Made by a program: the position numbers and the translations under genes. The notes below the pieces were generated by a model that was not told where the DNA came from, did not search any database, and was given only the letters and a program-made list of their open reading frames with translations. A stretch of 64,000 bases of DNA from Dactylis glomerata (Eukaryota; Streptophyta; Magnoliopsida; Poales; Poaceae). Shown here piece after piece: positions 57,710-64,000 of the stretch (position 1 is the stretch's first letter; each line of letters opens with the position of its first letter). Location of the stretch: NCBI GenBank assembly GCA_007115705.1, contig QXEO01000143.1:4261434-4325433 (forward strand), read 5' to 3'.

Positions 57710-59047
57710 TGAAAGGATCGTATGAGCGACTAGAGGGGGGGTGAATAGGAGCTACCCAAATTTTTACTTCTTTTCAAGTTAAGGCTAGACAAGAAGGTAA
57801 AATCTCTAGATGTGCTACTAAGTGAAGTTACCTAGAGTGACAAGCAAGCTAGCAATAACAATATAAGTAAAGGTACGAGTAAAGGATAGAGGTAACCGCA
57901 ATGGAGACACGAAGACACAAGGATGTATTCCCGTAGTTCCTTCCTTGTTACGGGAAGTACGTCTACGTTGGAGAGGTGTGGTGCCACAAAGGCCACCAAC
58001 GCCACAAAGGCTCACCCTATTCTCCGGTGAACAAGCCACAAAGGCGAGTTCACGCTCCACTAAGCGATGCCCTTGAAGGTGGCACGACACCTTTACACAA
58101 AGTATTGGGGCAAGCTCCACAACTCAATTGGAGGCTCCCAATAGGCCCACCAAGCTCTTACACACAAAGTTAAGCTTGGAGGACGGCTTCTTCCGGCTAG
58201 GAATCCGATGAATCACACAAGTTACAAGCCCCTCAACAAAGCAAGGGGGGGAAATCAAATTGCCTTGGTGGAGGTGTAGATCTAGGTCTTCTCCCTCAAA
58301 TCCCAAAAGGGCTTTGAGTTCTATTGTCTAGGGAGAGAGATCTAGTGCTTTGAAGCTTAGCAACAATGGAGGAGAGAGAGTGGAAGCCGCAGCCTCTTCT
58401 TGAGGTAGAGGAAGGCTTTATATAGTCCTCCACGAAATGTAGCCGTTGCTGGACGACTAGGGCCGGAGTCTCCGGCCAGGAGGGCCGGAGTCTCCGCCCT
58501 AAGTGACTCCAGGGCCGGAGTCTCCGGCCAGAGACAAAAGTCTCCAGCCCAACTCCGGCCTGGTCTCTGAAGCGTCCGAGCCTTTAGCAATCCTGACCAC
58601 AACCGGACAGACCGGAGTCTCCGGCCCCTGGGGACCGGAGTCTCCGGCCTCAGCATGCCGACCCGGAGTCTCCGGCCAGAGACAGAAAGTCTCCGGCCTA
58701 ACTCCGGACGGGCATCTGAAGCGTCCGACTTTGGGGATTGCCTGGGCGAGTCCCCTAGGCCGGAGTCTCCGGCCACCAGGGCCGGAGTCTCCGCCCTAGA
58801 AGAAGCAACAGCAGCACTTCGTGGATCCCCTCTCCACCATTTCCACCTTCGCGAAGCACCCTACAAGACAACTAAGCCCTAACTCCACTACTGGACTACG
58901 GGCTCCGATCTTTTCTTCCTTTTTGGGGTGAACCTCCGCGAGATCCTGAATCAACCTAGAAAATCTGCAGAACTTTAATAGCATGGTTAATTCACCAAAT
59001 GTTGTTAACAAACACCAAAATACATTTATTAGGGAAATGCTCTTTCA
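57710..59047 (-). repeat. Copia A 5' LTR
   Basis: 1338 bp, with palindromes at about 58459-58797 and a minus-strand TATATAAAG near 58417-58425. The target duplication gtgac follows at 59048. Confidence 0.92.
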
Positions 59048-60274
59048 GTGACGAAGGGGTCGATGACGAGGAGGTGGTTGAGGTTGATCCAGCTGCCGCC
59101 GGTTCTTCCGCGCCGTTGAAGCCACGCACCTCGAACTACACCGAGATTGAAGACACGACCTTGGTCCGTGCTTGGAGTAGGGTGGGGATGGATGCGTGCA
59201 CCGGAGTGGACCAAGCCGGCAAGCGCTATTGGCAGCGCATCGAGGATCTCTACCACCAGCTGAAGCCTCGCGCCAAGAGCATGGCCGATAGATCCTACCG
59301 CTCCCTTGAAGGCCGGTGGAACATCATCAAACCAGCTTGTTCTCGTTGGAGTGCTGCCATGGACCAACTGGCCGACAACCCCCCTAGTGGATGCGTGCCG
59401 GAGGACTATGTAAGTTTTCCAAGTTTGTTGCTATCCATACTATGTGTTGATGATGTGCAAACATCACATTAATATTATTGTTGTGCAGCCCAAGTATGCT
59501 CAACTGAGGTACAAAGACATGGCCGGCTCCAAGAACAAGGAATTTCAGTTCCAACATTGCTTTTCCTTGCTTCAACATCTTCCTAAGTGGAAGTTGAGGG
59601 ACAGTGAACCAAAGTGCAAGAAGGAAGCAATGCTCAGCATGGATGATGAAGGGGAGGACATGAGTACGAGAAACAAAGACAAGCCCGAGGGCTGCAAGAA
59701 AGCCAAGGAGAGGATGAAGGTAGAAGGCGAAGCAGCTAGCTTCAAGGAGAAGTTGGATCAACTCATGAAGTCCAAGGAGGCATTGACGATGAAGACATTG
59801 GAGACCAAGCTCCTCATCACCGAGAAGAAGAAGGAGGTGAAGCTCGCCATGGTGGAAGCAAGGCGGGAAGATGCCAAGGTGAAGGCCGAACTGGAATCGA
59901 GGATGATCGCACTCAAAGAAGCCAAGGCGATGAAGGAGCTCTTGGCCGAGGAGAGGGAGATCATGATGATGCGCACCGACGACATGGACGAGGATCAGCT
60001 GGCATGGTGGAAGGAGACCAAGGCGGATATCATGGCGAGGAAGATGATCGCGCATCAAGCTCGTGCCGCAAGTGTTGTTGGTGCGTCGACTCCTCGAGGT
60101 GAGTCTCCGGCGAGTGGTAGCGGCGCTGGCGATGGACTCGTTGATGGTTGATCGCATTGATGGTATGGGTGATGTAAAAACTATGAATTATGCATCATAT
60201 GTTTTGGATGTGCTATGTTTGATCACAAGTAGTTGTCTGAAATTGTTGTCTAAAACCCTGTTTTAAGGGGTTGG

Positions 60275-60374
60275 AAACTCGTCCGAGCTAGCAGACCCCG
60301 TATCCCCACCCCGTAAAACATAATATTCTGTTTTACGGGGTGGGGATACGGGGTCTGCTAGCTCGGACGAGTTT
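60275..60374. repeat. Perfect 46-bp inverted repeat near the Harbinger right end
   Basis: Arms 60275-60320 and 60329-60374 are exact reverse complements, separated by the 8-nt spacer taatattc. The arm motif gctagcagaccccgta resembles tagcagactccgta near the left end (about 25725), so it is subterminal sequence of the same transposon. It lies 80 bp from the right terminus. Confidence 0.92.
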
Positions 60375-60456
60375 TTGACCGGTGGAAAGTGAATACAGAG
60401 CCCTCTACTCGCGTTTACGAGGCAGAAAAATAGGGGGTCCGTTAGACATGCTCTTA

Positions 60457-61769
60457 GCAGAATCGAAATCACACTAATCAGCTACTTACAAAAACTGTAG
60501 TAATGTGTGGCCTTAACAAAATGGAATAGTAAAACTAGTTGAATGCCCGTGCGTTGCTACGGGCTCTGTGAAAAAGTCTGGTACAACATCGGCACTCTGT
60601 TGCATCACCTCTCCACTGTGTACTTCTCTCCTGATTTTGATATGAACATGCCCATCGCCTCGTGCTGGAGCACCTCTCTAGCATGCTCCGACCCTTGATG
60701 CATGAACTCTAGAACTACGACACCACTGTGTCGCCCTTGGCGAGCCTGGCTTGATGACGCTGATTTTGGTCATCCCCCACACGAACTCGAGGACCTCCTC
60801 GTTTGTCGTTGGTGCGGTACTACCATAGTTGATGATAGAGCTTGGATCCGAGCTCCAATACCGAGGAAGCCTATAGACGTCCTTCTTCAACATGTTGTAT
60901 CCTAGGCGCCCACCAGGCACGATATCCTCAACAACGGAGAAGCTAGAGGGCTGACCGTGCAAATGGTCGAGTTGGATGGTAGAATGCAGAGCATGGCGTC
61001 CAATGACACCTCCTTGCAAGAGACGTCTAGCAAGACGTAAAATGGAAACGTCGAAAACAACAATCACCGGACAACATAACATTGCCGAATAGACATTTTT
61101 TTCCTAATTAGTATGTGTTGTCAAATCGTATTTCAATTTCCAAAAATGATAGTCGCCATATTTTTCCAAAATTAGTGAACATACGCATTGAAACGCGTCC
61201 AGATATATGTGTATTTGGACTAAACTCGCGTCCAGATATATGTGTATTTGGACTAAACTGAATCAATGTTTCGTCAATTAATTAGGATGATGATATAATT
61301 TTCTATGCAAGCTACAATTGAATTGCTTCACGTTGTCATAATTAATTTGGAAGCTCAAATCTGTCTTCAGGATATGTTAACTCTTGCACACACAGGAATC
61401 TGCCAACTTAAACTTGGATTAATTATATATATTAGTCAGCATACACTCCAACAGCTCAAGCCAGGAAACAGGCTATAGTGCTAATCTACCTTGTCCTCAA
61501 GAAGTCCCTGTCATAATTTACGAAAGCTTCAATCAGTTCAAGTACTTCCGGCAGGCACTGAAAGTTGCACATCCCTGCTCATTGAGGAAGTGGCAGGCGG
61601 CATCGAGAATGCCGGCAAGATCTAATTAGTATATATTTACTTCAGTACACATGTCAACACAGACTACCAGAAACATCCACCAGGACAATGTCTGGCTTGC
61701 TTTTTCCTTCGGAAGATAGCCAGTTATCCCCGTAGATCGTAAACTAAGGATCCGCGGAGGAGATCAAAG
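60457..61769. other. Intergenic region, nothing firm
   Basis: 60540-60580 has the phrase gaatgcccgtgcgttgctacggg, seen at ends of various grass repeats. A 134-codon minus-strand frame (60678-61082) has no recognised motif. A tandem duplication lies at 61194-61259. No other gene is supported. Confidence 0.35.
61194..61259. repeat. 33-bp perfect tandem duplication
   Basis: The unit beginning cgcgtccagatatatgtg occurs at 61194-61226 and again at 61227-61259 without change. Confidence 0.9.
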
Positions 61770-62530
61770 ATGGCGAGTTTCAAAGTCGCCGACACGTCGG
61801 AGTACCTGGCCATCACCGGCTGGGGCATCGACGACGTGAAGCTGGCGAAGAAGGCATGGGTGTTCGTGGGGCAGCAGTGCAAGAAGTTCAGCATCTCGCC
61901 GGTGAACTACGAGTTCGAGGTGCACGCATGAGCGCCGAGAAGCTGCCCTTCATCCTCCCCGCCGTGTTCACGATCGGCTCCAAGATCTCCGCCATTGGTG
62001 CCACGGAAGCAGACAAGAAGGAGCTGGAGGCGCGCAGCTCCTCCTCTACGCCAAGCTCATCGCCCCGCTGCACAGCTCGAGGAGCCACGTCCACGAGCTG
62101 GTGGCATCATCGAGGGCGAGACCCGCGTGCGAGCTGGCTTTTAGCCCGAGAAAAAACGGCTCCGCTCGGGCTGGCTTGTTGAGGCTTCGGTCCAGTAAAT
62201 TGGGCTCGACCCGAGCTCGCCTAAAGCTCGGTCCAGCTCGAGCTGGCTCGCCATGAACTGCAGCTACACACAAGAACTCTGTAAGAGCACTTCTCCAACA
62301 AAATTGAGCAAGCAAACATTGAATTATTTTTATGAAACTTCACAGTATAACAATTCAACTATGCGTGAATCTATTTCAATGAAAATAATCAATATTTAAG
62401 AACCTCGGTCACGGAGATGGCGCGCATCAACGCAGGCGCGGTCAGCGGCATGCAGCCCAAGATCAGCATCTGGAGCAATGGAGACCGCGCCGGCGCCACC
62501 GGAGAGGCTGCCGCTGGGATAAAGCGGGAC
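61770..62530 (+). pseudogene. FLOT: Flotillin-like pseudogene, two fragments
   Basis: Flotillins are membrane-microdomain proteins with an N-terminal SPFH domain. From ATG 61770 the frame starts MASFKVADTSEYLAITGWGI, then KKAWVFVGQQC and SPVNYEFEV, matching the plant flotillin N-terminus. A one-base loss gives TGA at 61929-61931. The sequence continues shifted (SAEKLPFILPAVFTIGSKI, then LIAPLHSS..HVHELV) to about 62110. A second fragment at about 62402-62545 encodes a C-terminal piece (RINAGAVSGMQPKISIWSNG). The whole middle of the protein is missing, and 62130-62400 is unrelated filler. It is a dead gene fragment. Confidence 0.8.
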
Positions 62531-62822
62531 GAAAGCTTGTTTTGAGGGGAAAAAATACATATGCGATATCACATGATAGAGTTGATTTTTGTTTGAAAAG
62601 TAGTAGTTGGATCCTGAAATAAAGGAGATGCCACATAGTTCAGGGATTAATTTCTCCGATGGAGAAAATCCAATCTATTCTAACAACTTGGCATATATAT
62701 AAAGTTATAATGTAAAGACATTGTGAAGCCAAAAAGTAGATAGGGCCTGTGATGGCAAGATTAGAATCAGCTTGAGCCATCGTCCGCCTCCGTCGTGCAT
62801 GCTCGGTCTTAATTATAGCATG

Positions 62823-63053
62823 TCAGGTGCATGACGCAACCTGAGCTTGGCGTTTCCGCGTGGTGACGCACAAATCGAGACTGATGAAGCAGCACCAGGC
62901 CCCCACCACGACGCCCACGATGGCGGCGAAGCCCCCGGCGGCGGCGAGGAGGTGAAGGATCAAGGGCAGAGCAGGCTTAGCGGCAGCGCGGTAGAAGAGA
63001 TATTCCAGGACGCCGGAGACGGCGAGGATCGTGCAACCGCAGCACGCTAACAA
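62823..63053 (-). CDS. Possible exon of a small membrane protein, not recognised
   Basis: An open frame of 76 codons with no ATG at its start. It has two or three hydrophobic spans (CCGCTILAVSGVLEYLF; LPLILHLLAAAGGFAAIVGVVVGAWCCF), a basic RKRQ tail and stop TGA. A gtagcag acceptor-like site lies upstream on the minus strand (about 63090), so it may be a last exon. I do not recognise a family. It could be chance in GC-rich DNA. Confidence 0.35.
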   Translation of the reverse strand: MLACCGCTILAVSGVLEYLFYRAAAKPALPLILHLLAAAGGFAAIVGVVVGAWCCFISLDLCVTTRKRQAQVASCT

Positions 63054-64000
63054 TCGAATTCCTGTCCTTGTCGAACTCCTCTGCTACACCTTCTGCTTGG
63101 ATTCAGGAGCGATCGGGTCAGAGACCGATTGGGTTCGCCACCTCCGGTTTTTTTAACGATCAGTTGAACGGTTATTTTGACATACCAACAAATCAGAGAG
63201 ATAGGATCTGGTTTTATTTACCTACCACGGTTTTTTAACCATCACGACCTCAAGCCGTATTATTAGTAGAGATACATGACTAACTACTGCCGCTGCCTCT
63301 GCTCCGTATGAACAGAAAAGAACATCCAGCTAAAATTACGCAGTCATAACAGATCACAGTAGCTGAACATGGACAGGCAGGTTCCATCACAGTAGGTGAA
63401 CATGCCCACCAGCGCTTCCCTGCAGGTCGGCCTGCGCTGCCCGGAGCCGGCCGCCATCGCCTGAGATTCGCAAATCACGAACACTCCGCCGCCAGCCGGT
63501 GAAGGGAGAGGTTGGGGACAGAGCGCCTCTTGGCTCACGCTGCACCAGAGCCGGACGCCACCGCCGCGCTGCACCGGAGCCGTCCGCCACAGCCGAGAGC
63601 TCCCAAATCACAAACGCCACGCCGCCGTCGGTGGAGAGTGAAAAAATAGAACCGACTGTCACTTAATTCTTTTTTACGAGGACTCTCACATGTTTAGTTA
63701 GAGAGAGGTCAGGGATATTATAGGTGGCTATCCGCTAAGTAACGGTTTATTCAATAAAATAAGTTAATATTTTTTTATCAGTTCCACGTTTATTTTGGTT
63801 TCGGTCCCACATATTTTGGTTCCGGTCCTACGTTTTTGGGAGCGTTGGGTTCCGTTAATTTGGTTCCGTCTATTTTAACACCGTCCGATCGAGGTGGATG
63901 GATGGCTTCTAAAAATGCCAATCATTGTAAAACTTGTATTTTGTTTTTGTTTCTTTTCATTTTTTCTTCTTATATAAAAAAAACTTCGTCTTTTAGTTCC
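63054..64000. other. Right-end region without supported gene
   Basis: 63430-63505 and 63565-63635 are imperfect direct copies of a GC-rich segment (cggagccg.ccgcca... caaatcac.aac). 63780-63880 is rich in the phrase ggttccg. Minus-strand open frames across the GC-rich duplication look like composition effects. Confidence 0.4.

Larger units (their letters stand above)
26494..59047 (-). mobile_element. Copia A: Sirevirus-like Ty1/copia element with two nested insertions
   Basis: Minus-strand element. LTRs at 26494-27829 and 57710-59047 read TGAAAGAGC...CCTTTCA on the minus strand and are flanked by gtgac (26489-26493 and 59048-59052). The primer-binding site at 57698-57709 is complementary to initiator tRNA-Met (TGGTATCAGAGC). 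The order is gag, protease, integrase, RT, RNase H, a spliced ORF3, then repeated polypurine-like tracts. Four gggggag-type tracts before the 3' LTR, and LTR palindromes upstream of TATA, are recognised Sirevirus traits. LTRs differ by about ten substitutions (under 1%). Tat-2 and Copia B are inserted in its gag region. Without them it is about 12 kb. Confidence 0.92.
25949..60151 (+). pseudogene. Harbinger ORF1, Myb/SANT-like protein, split by Copia A
   Basis: Spliced gene interrupted by 32 kb of retrotransposon. Exon 1 begins at ATG 25949 (MDPPQGPP) and runs to 26493, where Copia A is inserted. It resumes at 59053, after the target duplication, and ends at the donor 59410. Exon 2 is 59489-60151. 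The product has a Pro/Ala-rich N-terminus with a KRKR motif, an acidic run, a trihelix/SANT-like domain (TLVRAWSRVG, RYWQRI, RS.RSLEGRWN.I) and a long charged coiled-coil tail like the NAM-associated domain. In PIF/Harbinger elements ORF1 of this type is the DNA-binding partner of the transposase. A one-base frameshift near 26150-26180, in a G run, is a second lesion. Confidence 0.72.
25643..60453 (+). mobile_element. PIF/Harbinger-type DNA transposon carrying nested insertions
   Basis: Terminal inverted repeats: the left end gagcatgtctaac... (25643 on) pairs with the right end ...gttagacatgctc (to 60453) over about 23 bp, with one clear mismatch. The 3-bp target duplication TTA (25640-25642 and 60454-60456) fits this superfamily. 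Without the retrotransposons nested in it the element is about 2.25 kb. It holds only the Myb/SANT-like ORF1; no DDE transposase is seen, so it would depend on a transposase supplied elsewhere. A perfect 46-bp inverted repeat lies near the right end. Confidence 0.82.

Noticed and set aside
60678..61082. 134-codon minus-strand ORF
   Set aside because: No recognised motif and no gene signals. Kept only as a remark in the region entry.

Overview
The window is repeat-dominated plant nuclear DNA. The evidence is spliced genes, nested LTR retrotransposons with 5-bp target duplications, a plant L1-type LINE, a PIF/Harbinger transposon, and remnants of two plant gene families (MGST3 and flotillin). 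The element types (Sirevirus Copia, Tat-lineage Ty3/gypsy, LTRs ending TGATACGTC) point to a grass, probably Pooideae. That taxonomic call is inference.

Layout, left to right. 1-6297 is a minus-strand non-autonomous LTR element, cut by the window edge, with no gag or pol. 6298-9900 is non-coding. 9920-19303 is an old LINE 3' fragment split by a complete Tat-lineage element, Tat-1 (10008-19003, TSD ggtac); Tat-1 has decayed gag-pol and an antisense AT-hook/B3-domain gene. 19416-24731 is a four-exon MGST3-like gene on the minus strand, split in exon 3 by a 4.2-kb LINE (20080-24306, 15-bp TSD).

25643-60453 is one PIF/Harbinger-type transposon (TTA TSD, 46-bp perfect subterminal hairpin, Myb/SANT-like ORF1, no transposase seen), inflated by three nested insertions. 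Sirevirus-like Copia A (26494-59047, minus, TSD gtgac) lies inside its ORF1. Copia A itself holds Tat-2 (34657-43741, minus, TSD agcgg) and Sirevirus-like Copia B (45648-57018, plus, TSD atagt). Tat-2 kept gag-protease, lost RT/RNase H/integrase, and carries an apparently intact six-exon antisense gene of the 'putative gypsy-type transposon' (PF04195-like) kind. 60457-64000 holds a broken flotillin pseudogene and short low-confidence items.

Three points stand out. (1) Tat-1 and Tat-2 share LTRs and 3' region but carry unrelated antisense genes (AT-hook/B3 versus PF04195-like), each with its own TATA box. (2) Copia A and B each carry a spliced ORF3 after pol with a 10-nt first coding exon, a gene-like leader and an intron of about 360 nt. 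(3) Each Copia has its own short palindrome (CCGGAG-T-CTCCGG in A, CCGGCT-WW-AGCCGG in B) repeated at matching places: LTR upstream of TATA, upstream of ORF3, and in the ORF3 intron. No tRNA, rRNA or CRISPR feature was seen, and no host gene is shown to be intact.
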